From Saccharomycopsis malanga (lineage: Eukaryota; Ascomycota; Saccharomycetes; Ascoideales; Saccharomycopsidaceae): 64,000 bases of DNA. The notes beneath the pieces were generated by a model. That model made no database searches. It saw nothing but the letters and a program-made list of their open reading frames with translations, and was not told the origin of the DNA. This document shows positions 1-9,887 of the stretch, in pieces (the stretch's first letter is position 1; every line of letters begins with the position of its first letter). The translations under genes were made by a program, and so were the position numbers. The stretch spans positions 1,860,001 to 1,924,000 of the forward strand of contig CP025321.1 in assembly GCA_004014935.1 (NCBI GenBank). Reading direction: 5' to 3'.

Positions 1-521
1 TTTTGTTGGGTGGGAAAAAAGATAGAAAGTCGTTAAAATACGACTTTTCATTTGACGACCAAGAAGAATGCCCTGACATGATAATAGCTACTACAGAGGA
101 CTTTTTTGGCCAAGATCTTTCTGATGACGAGTTTTCTGATTCTATCAGTTCTACCAGCACCAGCACCAATAATCTTACAAATAATTTAAACAACTCTACG
201 CCCTCTATCACTAACAATCCAAACAATTCAAATTTAAACAATTCTACCACCTCTGTTACAGACAACTCCCCTAAACATCCACAGTTGAAAAGCCTACGTC
301 CGCTACGGTCCATGTATTTGGGCTCCTCAGGCACTCTTGGACAGGCAAACAAGATCCATCCTGATGATTTGATCATTGCAATAGGAGAAAGCCGGTTGCC
401 AAACCTCAAAACGCTCCAGGTGTCCAATCGTGTTGGCTGGAACCAAGGCGACGACACCATGATGCAGTTGGTAGACTTGTTTGCCGAGTCCAATAACGGT
501 ACCATCTACATGTGTCCTTAA
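1..521 (+). CDS. C-terminal end of an unrecognised protein (partial)
   Basis: The frame is open from the left edge (codons begin at base 3) to a TAA at 519-521, so only about the last 172 residues are present and the start lies outside the window. What is visible is an acidic stretch (DDQEECPD, DLSDDEFSD), then a long Asn/Ser/Thr-rich low-complexity linker, then an ordered-looking tail with regularly spaced Leu (LPNLKTLQV) ending GTIYMCP. Low-complexity linkers of this kind are common in yeast signalling and regulatory proteins, but no motif identifies the family. The gene is followed after about 120 bp by another gene on the same strand. I do not recognise it. That it is real coding sequence is likely from the open frame and the structured tail. 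Confidence 0.6.
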   Translation, partial: LLGGKKDRKSLKYDFSFDDQEECPDMIIATTEDFFGQDLSDDEFSDSISSTSTSTNNLTNNLNNSTPSITNNPNNSNLNNSTTSVTDNSPKHPQLKSLRPLRSMYLGSSGTLGQANKIHPDDLIIAIGESRLPNLKTLQVSNRVGWNQGDDTMMQLVDLFAESNNGTIYMCP

Positions 522-641
522 TTAATCTGCTTTATCAGTCCTTCCTTATAATTGTTATGCGCTCTGATGCATGGTCATGTGGCACCATGCATAAGTACGC
601 ATACTCTTGCAGGTCATATAAGGCGAACAAGGGAAGAAATA

Positions 642-1652
642 ATGATTAAAAGAGTATTATTTTTATTATGTTTTTCATTCAGACAATATTTGGAAAACAG
701 TTTTGATAGCGTGTTGGATATGGCTGGTTCAAGTAATTCTCAGATAAACCCCAGAGGCAATTTTTCATGGCTCACAGTAGGAATTGTTTTGATGCCATCT
801 ACGGTGGTGTTGGTGTTTCAAATGGAGCAGGAAATGAGAAAATATGATGGTTGTTTAGCTGTACCTAGTGCAAATATCTCAAGTTTATTGGTTCTAGGCT
901 TGCTAATACATTTGTGCGTCTATATTCCCATCCAATGGCTCCGGATTGCGAAAGAAGAGCAGCTTTATCCCGTAGAATTGATATTTGGAACGGGAAGTAC
1001 TGAAGAAATGCTCAAATCTGACCATGACACCACTTTGGTTGATGCCATTGACGATGACAATACTGCCAAACAGGCGTTTCATTTAATTTTATTAATTTTT
1101 GTATGTCTTGTAGGTCCCTTGCTAGGTTGTTTTTTGATCAAATATGCCAAATCGTTTTTCATTTTAAGTGATTTTCAGGAGCCGTTAATGTTGAACAATC
1201 TCTCTGTTGCGGCATATTTAATTTTTGGTTATATGGAGATTATTTATAACCTCGGCCTGCCAGTTTTAGGTAGCCATAAATTGACAGCAAACCTTAAAGG
1301 GCAAGAAGAAATGGAAAAAATAACAAATGATATAGTCCTTTTGAAACAGCAGCTAAAATCTCTCCACTTGAAATCTTTTGAGCAAAAAGTACATGATTTG
1401 GAAACTAAGCATTCTGATTTATTTGAAAAGTATATAGAATTGGATAAAAGAGTGCCAAAAACAGGCCATTTATCCCACAAAATTGACAGAGATATGGTTA
1501 AAAAGCAGTCTATGTCTACGGAATACGGAATTACATCAAATACGACATCCCAAGATTGGGATAAACCAAACAAACTCGTCATTGTTTTGCTTACTGCTGT
1601 CTTTTACCTCCCACTTTGTATTTTACGACTTTTTGGCATTTTCTCAAAATAA
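642..1652 (+). CDS. Multi-pass membrane protein with cytosolic coiled coil, unknown function
   Basis: The frame is open from about 552, but the first codon there is TTG. In-frame ATGs are at 567, 642 and 720. I take 642 (A at -3, 336 residues); 720 is almost as good. Hydrophobic segments, counted from 642, lie at about residues 41-61, 79-100, 145-169, 187-211 and 313-334. A Lys/Glu-rich helix with coiled-coil character lies at about 220-270, before the last membrane segment. The protein ends LRLFGIFSK, so the last helix sits at the C-terminus. This gives four clustered membrane helices plus a tail anchor joined by a coiled coil. I recognise no family motif. It could be an organelle-contact or ER membrane protein, but that is only a guess from topology. 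Confidence 0.6.
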   Translation: MIKRVLFLLCFSFRQYLENSFDSVLDMAGSSNSQINPRGNFSWLTVGIVLMPSTVVLVFQMEQEMRKYDGCLAVPSANISSLLVLGLLIHLCVYIPIQWLRIAKEEQLYPVELIFGTGSTEEMLKSDHDTTLVDAIDDDNTAKQAFHLILLIFVCLVGPLLGCFLIKYAKSFFILSDFQEPLMLNNLSVAAYLIFGYMEIIYNLGLPVLGSHKLTANLKGQEEMEKITNDIVLLKQQLKSLHLKSFEQKVHDLETKHSDLFEKYIELDKRVPKTGHLSHKIDRDMVKKQSMSTEYGITSNTTSQDWDKPNKLVIVLLTAVFYLPLCILRLFGIFSK

Positions 1653-1726
1653 TTGTATACCAATATTTGCTATTTCAAGAGCTGTTTAACTTGTAAATAC
1701 CCAAACTGCAAAATGTGTAGATGCTG

Positions 1727-1950
1727 CCACTGGGCAACATGGCTCAGTGGTTGGTGCTTACGGAGAAAAGAAAAAGATCAGAATAATTTAGCAGCCAGTA
1801 CTCTTGAAAAGGAGAAAACTATCAGCATGATTAGCAGACATTACTCTCAGAAAAGATCAAAATATTTTAGCAGATATTACTCTCGAAAAAGAGAAAAAGA
1901 TCAGGATAATTTGACAGATATTACTCTCGTAAAATAAGATATTATTATTA
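1727..1950 (+). mobile_element. Short tRNA-derived element S1, with amplified internal module
   Basis: Begins CCACTGGGC and carries the box A-like TGGCTCAGTGG of the short family. The usual body is replaced by four imperfect copies of a 38-44 bp module (AGCAGATATTACTCTCGAAA type). It ends AAGATATTATTATTA, the family tail. No box B is visible. It is a diverged relic. The tandem module also occurs in one or two copies at 2163-2220, 9888-10070, 26950-27142, 30288-30525 and 60484-60709. Confidence 0.65.
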
Positions 1951-2162
1951 TAAAATATACTATTGGCTACGAAATTTATATCACATATTTTCCAAGCGCT
2001 TAATAGTGAAAATACAATCAGTAGTGAGGCATAAAGGCGATAGTTTTGGATTTCTGATAGTATTGGGTTAATACATAGGTCTGACAGGATGTTCATCTGA
2101 AAAAAGCTAAGATCAATAAATTTTCGAGTGAAATAAACCATTTGTTATCAAGGTATACTTTT

Positions 2163-2220
2163 AACCACTGGGCAGATTAATTTAGCTGATAGTAGTCTCG
2201 AAATATTAATATTGTTATTA
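2163..2220 (+). mobile_element. Minimal short-family relic S2 (head, one module, tail)
   Basis: AACCACTGGGCAGAT head start, one AGCTGATAGTAGTCTCGAAA module, then AATATTAATATTGTTATTA tail. Everything between head and tail is missing, which suggests an internal deletion. Confidence 0.45.
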
Positions 2221-2543
2221 ATGAGTATATGCTAGAGTGTAAATAACTAGTTTCGTAATATTTTTTTCAATTCAGATCAATCTATATAGCTTTAATATAA
2301 AGCTGCAACCGCTTTTCTTACGATTATATATATAGCACTTCTTATATTTTGCTACCATTATCATCATTAATAGTATTCTGCATACCTAGCCCAGATATAC
2401 GATTAATATTATCATTACGATAATGGCATAAATCGCATTGCGATATCTGACCACGCGCGGTGTATGAAAAAGTATCAAATATCAACCATATTAAACGCCA
2501 ATACAACGCCACCTGGTTTTTCCTGTTAACAGTACTAGGCGTC

Positions 2544-4225
2544 ATGTCACAAGAGTCTCGAAGAGGCAGTGGGAGTAAGTATATTGTGTGAAAATGCTTT
2601 GAAAAGTGACATGTTTACTAATCAATGAAGAAATGGTGAGCATATCATCGCTTTTAGCCAATGATAATGAGACGTCCAATAATCAACCAACCAACACATC
2701 TTTGAATAGTAATCCATCTACCAATCCGCCCAGCGTTCCATTGAGAACGTCTAGAATATCGCTCTCGTCTATTGTGAACGAATCGCCGTATGATATTGCC
2801 TCTGAAACCAAAGTGCCACTTCATTTGAAACCAATTTCTATTGCAGATATAATACTGTCGACTCCGGCTCAAGGCGGTACCAAAGAACTTGTGCCATCTG
2901 ACAACAAAGAGCTTGTATTTGTACAGGATGTTCCTGGAGAAACCGCCAAACCAAAGAAGCCTAGAAAACGTAAACCAAAGGAAGAAACTGATCCTAACAA
3001 ACCTAAGCGACAACGTAAAACCAAAGCTCAAAAAGAGAAAGAAGCAAAAGCCGCCGCTGCGTCTATTGCTTCCAGCAAAGACATTATAGTTGTAAAAGAA
3101 GCTACGGAACAGTCAAAAGAGGTTACGAATAATCAACAATTAAGACCGGTTCAACCAAAACCTCTTGAAAAGCTTGAAACAAGTCCATCTACAAAAAAAA
3201 GTAAAAAAGTCAAGAAAGAAGAAGGCAAATCTTCCACTGTAGCTCTGCCATCTGCTAATGACCCATTCATCAGTATTGAAAAACCAAAAGTTGTAAGTAA
3301 TAGAAGTAAACCTAGTAAAGCTAAAGTGGTTCCTGTCAAAATGTTGGAAAAAACAAAGGTTAAAGATCACCATATAGAATCCAGAGTGGCGAAATTAAGC
3401 GACCTACTCAATAGTAAATCTGATGAAGAAGATAATAAAGTTATAGAAGTAATTGATGAAGATGATGAAGACGACGAGGAAGACGACGAGGAGGAAGATG
3501 ATGATCGAGAAGTGGAAGTGGATGATGGGGAATACGACAATTACGAGGAAAATGTAAGAAAAAAAACAGATATACCTTTAATATTAGATGTGCCCTTGAA
3601 TAGAGTAGACGAAAAAGGTAATAACGACATGAATAATGGTCAAGTAATCATAAACGTGATGAAGTTGGCTGAAGAAAAATATGGGTTCAAAACTATTCAC
3701 CCAAATGCAAATTTTGCTTTGGATGCTCTTAAAGATGATCTATTTGAAGACGATGAAAATGGCCCCGACTCCATGATGATGGGAGACAACGAGTTATTGA
3801 AAGAATTCAAAAAAAACCAGTTGAAATTGCAAAAGGAAAAAGAACAACAATTGCAGCAACAGTTGGAATTACAGCAAGGACAAAACGATATTGAGAATAT
3901 CAAAGAGTCTGAAGAAAAAATCAGAAAAATGATTGCAAGAAATAACAGAAAAATAGGCAAATATGATTGTGATGACCCTTTCATTGATGACGCGGAATTG
4001 TATTGGGAAGAAACAAGAGCAGTAACTAATGACGGTTTTTTTATCTATTGGGGCCCTTTGGTAGAAGAATCTTCCGCTAATAAAGTCTTTAACGGAAAAG
4101 ACCCAACTCGTTACGTTAATAAAGCTGGCAAAGTGGTGAAAAAATATAGAAGTAAACCAGGCCCAAAGAGTAAAAAAGAAAAAGAATTGATTGAACGAGA
4201 ACGTCAGTTAACCTCAAAGTCTTAG
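2544..4225 (+). CDS. HPC2: HPC2, HIR histone-chaperone complex subunit (spliced)
   Basis: Proposed as join(2544..2574, 2631..4225), about 541 residues. The family signature is near the C-terminus: YDCDDPFIDDAELYWEE followed by TNDGFFIYWGPL, the Hpc2-related (ubinuclein) domain that binds Hir1/Hir2 and H3-H4. HIR is a nuclear chaperone for replication-independent nucleosome assembly and histone-gene repression. Upstream are a Lys-rich basic region (KKPRKRKPKEE), an acidic Asp/Glu run (about residues 280-310) and a Gln-rich helix. The main frame has no ATG before 2633. A 56-nt intron (GTAAGT, TACTAAT, AG) joins it in frame to an upstream ATG at 2544, giving a start MSQESRRGSGK. Without the splice the protein would start at 2633. 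Family call is firm; the splice is an inference. Confidence 0.88.
2575..2630 (+). other. Spliceosomal intron of HPC2
   Basis: 5' site GTAAGT at 2575, branch-point match TACTAAT at 2616-2622, 3' AG at 2629-2630; 56 nt. Removal joins GGG-A to AA-ATG and keeps the frame. The branch A lies about 9 nt from the acceptor, as in the other two coding introns of this window. Confidence 0.72.
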
Positions 4226-4280
4226 TAGAGGCAACTTGTGTTGATCATTAGTAAGGAGAATACGTTTGTTAGTCGGTAGG

Positions 4281-4345
4281 ATGGAGACTATGTTATTCAA
4301 CGATAGTATGGAGACTATGTTACTCAACGATAGTATGTATAGACT
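4281..4345 (+). repeat. 27-bp tandem repeat, about 2.4 copies
   Basis: Unit ATGGAGACTATGTTA followed by YTCAACGATAGT, at 4281-4307 and 4308-4334 plus a partial third. One base differs between the two full units. It sits just 3' of HPC2, possibly in its 3' UTR. Confidence 0.75.
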
Positions 4346-5169
4346 ATATGTGTTTTTTTTTTCTTTTTTTTTTTTTTTTTTCTTTTAATGAAAGTTGACT
4401 ATTTATTACAGAATGTTCAATTCTAAGGACTGTTTTGTCTAGGGTTTCCTAGTGAAAAAAAAAATGATGAAAAAACGAGAAGCGAACAATATAACAAGGA
4501 GGTGTTTGATTGTTGGTAAGTAGTTTGTCATATTACTAGATTGTAGATATTATTCAAAACAGTACCAAGGTATCTGATGTAGGCGTATTTAGGATTGGAG
4601 TTTGTTTTTATACACCTGAAGATATCAGTTGCTTTCTTTGGTTTTCACACCTTGGTGGAAGCCTCGAGCCAGATAAAGTTATTGAAAATGGAGAAAAGAG
4701 GCATGAAAAGAGCCGTGAAATATACAGGAAAAGAAGCAGTAGAACCAGATTGTTCCACAAAATGTTTAGAATAAACTTTGTCTATATGCTTCAAAAAAAT
4801 AAAGCATATTGGAGAAAATGTTTTATTATTAGCATATAATAGATAATCATACAACATGGCTCTTTTTGGAGCTTGTTATGTGAGGGATAACTATAGACAA
4901 TGATTTTTGAAACTTTATGGGATTGCCATATCTGCAATGTCGAGAATTATCAAAGCGCCTTAAGCTGTTGTGGAGTTTACAAATGAGCTCTTTTCCTAAT
5001 AAATTGATGATTATCTATATCATTATCCCCCGTTACGGTCATGTTTGATACTCGTCTTAAAACATCCAGTCAAACAATTAAGAACAACATGCTATAATTT
5101 TTGAAAGACAATCCTTTACTGAGCCTTTGAATGATATCGCAACTTTTGGTAGCACTTTACCTTATATTT

Positions 5170-5250
5170 CAAAGTGTTACGGAGAATAACCTATCTAAGT
5201 TGCAAAGCGTTATGGAGAATAAACTATCTAAATTGCAAAATATTATTGAA
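5170..5250 (+). repeat. 33-bp tandem repeat, about 2.4 copies
   Basis: Unit starts CAAAGTGTTACGGAG and ends TATCTAAGTTG (5170-5202), repeated with changes at 5203-5235, then a partial copy. The period is a multiple of three, so a short frame stays open through it, but the product resembles nothing I know. Confidence 0.65.
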
Positions 5251-5392
5251 ACTACATGAAAAAACGGTCAAGAAAGCATTCTTTGCACTCATAATCAAGA
5301 CATTCACCAAAGTTACCGCTTACAGTTATCAATATTCATGCTTAAACCGAATATGTAGATTGAAATGCAAAATTTGAAACAAAAGCCGACTC

Positions 5393-6338
5393 TCAAACCT
5401 CGTCAATGACCTCAACAATATCATCGTCATGAAAGGTCTTTCTATATATGAAAAACTGTACAAAGATTATTGCATCTTCAAAGATCGCTCCCAACGATCC
5501 AATCAACCAAGGGGTGTTCAAGACAATATAGTCGATATCAGAGCGATAGAATAATATTTGAAGTGAATATGTCAAGTTACCAAATGTCGAAAACAACATG
5601 AATAGCAAACTCAAACCAAAGACAGATTTTCTTTGGTAATTGTAAATAATCTGAGGAATTCTGGCTCCCAAATAACAGGCTGCTGAAAAGTAACCAAAGA
5701 ATTGTGCCCCTACGTTTATAGTGTCATCTGGAACGTCTGGCAATTCTCCACTTGGAGGTTGCAGGGTAGTGGACAAGAAATAGCCAATGACACCAGCAAA
5801 AGATACAAAAACTAATGGAAGAACATATTTCTTAAACACTGACCAATGAGATGATTCCTCTACAAGAGAAGTCAAGGAGTCTCTTCTGGAATGATGGCTA
5901 GATCTTCTGCGATGTTCTCCGTCGTCATGAGGCAAAAGTGCACTTTGCTCTCCTGCCTCATGATAGACCACCTTATGTTTTCTAGGATAAACATGCTTGT
6001 AATACGTGTAGGATGCCAACAACGATCCATCAATTATCAAGAACCAAACGGCTAGTAATATGACTGGGGTCAAAAGATGTGCCCATACAGCACCTACTAA
6101 ATTAGTCACATCGCCAAGAACCCAGATGAGAACAGTTCCAATAGCAATACCATCGGCAGACTTGAGCTTCCACTGTTCTATTAACTGTGGGATTAAAAGT
6201 ACCACCCAACAAGCAAAACTGCCTTGTTAGTATCATTCAATATGTCTTGTGCAGAAACCACATTCAAACTCACCTGATGGAACCTGTGATACCAGATAAA
6301 GCCAATCTCAAACTCGACGGATTATGGAATTGCTGCAT
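5393..6338 (-). CDS. YPQ1: PQ-loop vacuolar cationic amino-acid transporter, YPQ1/2/3 type (spliced)
   Basis: Proposed complement(join(5393..6218, 6274..6338)), 296 residues, close to the ~300 of the family. Two PQ-loop repeats are visible: LLIPQLIEQWKLKSADG near residues 30-45 and GARIPQIIYNYQRKS in the C-terminal half. Seven hydrophobic segments fit the SWEET/PQ-loop fold. A charged vacuolar-loop segment (HRRRSSHHSRRDS) separates the halves. Ypq proteins and human PQLC2 move Lys, Arg and His across the vacuolar/lysosomal membrane. The main frame lacks a start: exon 1 supplies MQQFHNPSSLRL and the typical SGITGSIS stretch, and completes the first helix. Which of YPQ1/2/3 it corresponds to cannot be told here. 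Ends with TGA. Confidence 0.87.
6219..6273 (-). other. Spliceosomal intron of the YPQ-type gene
   Basis: On the minus strand: GTGAGT donor at 6273, TACTAAC branch point, AAGGCAG acceptor ending at 6219; 55 nt. Splicing joins ATC-AG to T-TTT-GCT in frame and restores the conserved first helix of the PQ-loop protein. Confidence 0.85.
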
Positions 6339-6839
6339 ATTGTAAAGAAATTTTTCAGTTTTTGATTGATCTACGCTTATTTAACCTAAAATCAATTCCT
6401 AAAACTATGAAAAGTTGCTAATTAAGTAATAATTCGCTTCCTCGGAGCTCTGACTCAAAAGTGCAAAATTTTTGAAATGACTGGCCCATGGACCATTCAA
6501 TCAAGTCATTATCTGATAACAACTATCAATAGACGGCCTTATGACCCATTTTGAAACATTTATGCGATAAAATGTTTGTTTGGTGTGATAGCTGCATATT
6601 TCCGCATATTTCAACAGTATTATGCATGCTTAATTAGCCCTATAACATATCACATGCTAGTCACATGTTGTGACACGGAATTTAATGTTAGGTAACCGTC
6701 GTTTCTCTCTCATTCCAGGCTCTTTTTTCCACTACCGGTTTCCATCTTGGTGAAAAATTACAAAACTATACTTTTCAGTACTCCTAGATACTAGTGCTTG
6801 ATAGTTGGATAGCAATATCGACAACAAGATAATTCATCA
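6339..6839. other. Divergent promoter region, YPQ-type gene and RPL29
   Basis: About 500 bp between divergent transcription units. AT-rich with T-tracts. No repeat, tRNA or ORF seen. Confidence 0.5.
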
Positions 6840-7282
6840 GTACGTATAGGGTCAAGATTAGAATGAATGAGATATAGTTGTGGGAATGAGTATAAATGAA
6901 ACATCAAGAATGCATTATTGGAGGTCAGGATTTATCAATTTAAAAGTTTACTATTGTCGAGCAGTATTCAAGTCAAAGCATAATCTCAAATTATAATTAG
7001 AGTCATGTTACAAATGTTGTGTAGTCGTCAATGTGTTAATTTGAACAATTTATCACCAGAAAACAAAATATGAATGAAGAAACAGCAATCAAACTTTAAA
7101 CAATTGAAATTTATATAAAGATGATGATTTATTTTTCAAACATAAAAAGATCAACAAGCTTCATCAAGTTCCAATAACTGTGTTATTCAATTTTATCACC
7201 AATTTCGTCAAAAATCTTCCATCAACTCACAATTATAACTCAAATTTGACCTTGAGGAAGTAAATACTAATCATTCTTTTAG
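6840..7282 (+). other. Probable 5'-UTR intron of RPL29
   Basis: A consensus branch point TACTAAT at 7265-7271 followed by CATTCTTTTAG ends three bases before the RPL29 ATG, so a 3' splice site sits directly upstream of the start codon. The best donor I see is GTACGT at 6840, giving about 443 nt, a normal size for yeast ribosomal-protein introns. The acceptor is well supported; the donor is a choice among candidates (GTATAG at 6844 is another). Confidence 0.6.
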
Positions 7283-7285
7283 AAA

Positions 7286-7477
7286 ATGGCTAAATCTAAG
7301 AACCATACCGCTCACAACCAAACCAGAAAGGCCCACCGTAACGGTATTAAGAAGCCAAAGACCTACAGATACCCATCTTTGAAGGGTGTCGATCCAAAGT
7401 TCAGAAGAAACCACAAGCACGCTTTGCACGGTACTGCTAAAGCTCTTGCTGCTAAACGCGCTGAAGCTGCTAAATAA
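7286..7477 (+). CDS. RPL29: 60S ribosomal protein L29 (eL29)
   Basis: 63 residues, starting [12 protein letters not shown] and nearly identical to yeast Rpl29 throughout ([16 protein letters not shown] is present). eL29 is a small, very basic protein of the large subunit, placed near the subunit joining face. It is slightly longer than the 59-residue Saccharomyces protein because of an Ala/Lys-rich tail (AKRAEAAK). Codons are strongly biased (AAG, AAC, GGT, GCT), as expected for a highly expressed gene. A probable 5'-UTR intron ends just before the ATG. Confidence 0.98.
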   Translation: MAKSKNHTAHNQTRKAHRNGIKKPKTYRYPSLKGVDPKFRRNHKHALHGTAKALAAKRAEAAK

Positions 7478-7964
7478 GTTTGGTGATGTTAATGTTGGAA
7501 TGCTGTCTTCTTCTATAAACATGATTTAATTTTATGATTGTTTTAATCTAATATTGTCTGTAGTGCTGCCCGAGCTTTTCTTACAAAGAAAAAAGTGCAA
7601 TTAATGTATTCTATATTCAATATTTTCCTTTCACTCAGTATGATGATAATTGCCAGCCGTTTTAGTAGTATCAGAAATATACCATGGTACACCATGTTAT
7701 ACCATAATATTGGCCATGTCAGAACCCGCATGTGATCTCTGCATAAAATTCATGCATTCATTTGCTTCGTGCAGCTTTGGTGAAAAACATTTGAACATGC
7801 ATAATGACACAAACCAGTCTCTAATGGCGCTTAATTGTAAATTGTCAAATTAATAACCATGAAACCTATGTTGTCATCTGTGGAGTTATATTACTATTAT
7901 ATAGAGTATATTATACTTTAAACATTGTGGTAAATTTTCCCAAAGTCATCCGAGAAATATCAGT
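7478..7964. other. Intergenic spacer, nothing recognised
   Basis: About 490 bp between RPL29 and the RRM gene, AT-rich. Short frames here have no coding character. A local palindrome around TACCATGGTA (about 7680) is probably chance. Confidence 0.5.
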
Positions 7965-8989
7965 ATGAGCGATCAAGCAGAGAGTCCAAAGCCAACTTCA
8001 GAAATAACCGAGGTTGAACAAGCCAGTACGGCCAGTAGCCATTCATTAGAGAGTAACTCAAAGAAAACCAACCGAGTTTACATATCTAATGTTGATTATG
8101 GAACCACTGAAGATGATCTTGCTTTGTTTTTTCAGGACTACAATGTGTGAGTTTGTTCTGTTGAAGTATATCCACAATACCGTTTAGATTTACTAACAAA
8201 TACTATAGAAAATCGGTCATTGTCCCTAGCCACACCCTTAGAGCCCTCAAAGGAAGACAGCTTAGACCTTTGGGGATAGCTTATGCCGAGTTTGAAGACC
8301 ACGAGTCGGCATTGAAGGTTATTGAAGAGTTAAATGGCAAGAAATTAGATGGTCGTGAGTTGAGAATCAAAATTTACGTTCCATATTCCCCAAAAAAACG
8401 TTACTTGAAGAAAAAGAACTCGGCAGAACCCGAAACTAAGAAAACGGAGGTGGCAGCCGAAGCTGCATCAGAACAAGGGTCTACCAATGGTGCTCAAACT
8501 GAGGAAATTAAGGAAGACTCATCACCAAAAGTATCTAAAGATACAATATTTGTGGGTAAACTTCCCCCAAAGACTACCGACACTGATTTGAGAGCCTTTT
8601 TCGCGGAGTATGATCCATTTGATATTTATCTCTTTAGAGGTAGATATGCACATAGGCCATTTCGCTTTGCCAGCCGCCATGTTTCTGCCTTGGTGACTGT
8701 TTTGGCAGAAAACGGCCAACAAAATGCCATCAAGGACTTATCCAACAAAAAGTTGAATGGGAGATATATCAAATTGCGTCCTGCCTTTGTTTACAAGATT
8801 GAAGAGGTGAAGAGTGCTGTTCAAAAAAGACAGGCCGAGAAACAAGGCGACGAGGAAATTGCGAATGAGCAAGTTTCAGACAGTCAACAAACTGACGGTT
8901 CTGCAGAGGAAGATGGTGGCAACGAAACCACTGAAGATGCAGCTGATGAGACTGAAATTATAACCAAAGAGAGGGTCATTGAGGCATAA
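7965..8989 (+). CDS. RNA-binding protein with two RRM domains (spliced)
   Basis: Proposed join(7965..8146, 8209..8989), 320 residues. RRM1 (about residues 37-118) has RNP2 as VYISNV and continues across the intron to IAYAEFEDHESALKVI and LDGRELRIKIYVP. RRM2 (about 165-245) begins TIFVGKLPPKTTDTDLRAFF. The linker is Lys-rich (KKRYLKKKN), and the C-terminal ~60 residues are acidic and Gln/Glu-rich. This layout fits single-strand nucleic-acid-binding proteins of the Sbp1/Rnp1 kind, but I cannot assign an orthologue. The 62-nt intron interrupts RRM1; without it the first domain would be broken. The start ATG follows an AT-rich leader and heads an acidic N-terminal tail. Confidence 0.85.
8147..8208 (+). 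other. Spliceosomal intron of the RRM gene
   Basis: GTGAGT donor at 8147, perfect TACTAAC branch point at 8191-8197, TATAG acceptor ending 8208; 62 nt. It joins AAT-GT to A-AAA-TCG in frame within RRM1. Confidence 0.92.
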
Positions 8990-9162
8990 TGTGCTGACTT
9001 TTTTCTTTTTGAAAAGGCTTTCTTGCTTATCCTTTGTTGTGTACCTTTTTTTCCAAATATCTTACTTTTGATTAGGGGTGTGTGTGTGTGTGTGTACTAC
9101 AAATGTATTTGATATTGCTGTATTATTTTTGTTTGTAGATTGTGAGGATCTGATTTCCATTC

Positions 9163-9405
9163 ATACTGTATGTATAATAATAATACTAGTATCATATATT
9201 TAGAACCCAGTGAATATCAGTTTCGTACAGCTTCTGGTATTTACGCGCTATGGCTAAAGGGACTTGGTAAAACCCAGTGGGAAAAACCCAATAATGTCCT
9301 GTTAATCATACTAGACTCACCCTTGAGCTTGCTAGGTTTTTTTCTCATTTTTGAGAGCACTAACCACTGAGCCGGATGGCCCCGTGGCTATATACTGTAT
9401 GTATA
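9163..9405 (-). mobile_element. Short tRNA-derived element S3 with perfect 14-bp target-site duplication
   Basis: Direct repeats ATACTGTATGTATA at 9163-9176 and 9392-9405 flank an element at 9177-9391 (215 bp) on the minus strand. Read on that strand it starts with the family head (GCCACGGGGCC, then GGCTCAGTGGTTAG, a box A match). It continues with GAGAAAAAAACCTAGC, TGAGTCTAG and ATTGGG-type body motifs, and ends in the GTTCTAAATATATGATAC segment and an ATTATTAT tail. A perfect flanking duplication of this length with an internal Pol III-type box and an ATT tail is what target-primed retroposition of a SINE leaves. No coding capacity. Confidence 0.85.
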
Positions 9406-9887
9406 TACCAGAATGAATAAGGTCCAATTGCTGAGTGGGTGGTTTGTTATGCTCTACTGTTATTACCATTATCATTATGATCTTAACGTTGTATTCAATC
9501 CCACGCAATAACCGGCGCAATTCCTATGCACAAGCTTCTAAGCCTGAGAAAAACTTGATTTTTTCCAAGGGGTTAGTCAGGCATTTTCATGGTTTTCTTT
9601 CAAAATTGCCAAAGGTTCTGCTAGTAGCTGTGGAAAAAGCGTAATGTTATGCTTTATTATGCATATCAAGTACTCAGTTTCGACTATCTCTACGAAATTG
9701 AATGTTATGTTTAATATTATATTGAATATAACTTTATTATTAAACAATGATTAGATAACAAATTGATAATACCGAATACCAAGCTTCTAATTATTAATAT
9801 ATTTATGCTTTAGTAGTACTACCATTACTAGTTTCACATTAGAACATAATGGACAACAAGGAATATCATTTTTTTACATAATCATTA

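Larger units (their letters stand above)
1653..2543. other. Intergenic spacer with two short-element relics
   Basis: AT-rich spacer between the membrane-protein gene and HPC2. It holds a rearranged short-family element at 1727-1950 and a minimal head-plus-tail relic at 2163-2220, described separately. The rest shows no ORF with coding character. Confidence 0.6.
4226..5392. other. Intergenic spacer with small tandem repeats
   Basis: Convergent spacer between HPC2 and the YPQ-type gene. It holds a 27-bp repeat (4281-4345), a T-rich tract at about 4351-4384 and a 33-bp repeat (5170-5250). Two short frames (4645-4857 minus, 5174-5377 plus) have no recognisable content and are not called. Confidence 0.6.

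Noticed and set aside
5174-5377. 67-codon frame containing a 33-bp repeat
   Set aside because: Open mainly because the repeat is a multiple of three; no ATG at the start and no known product.
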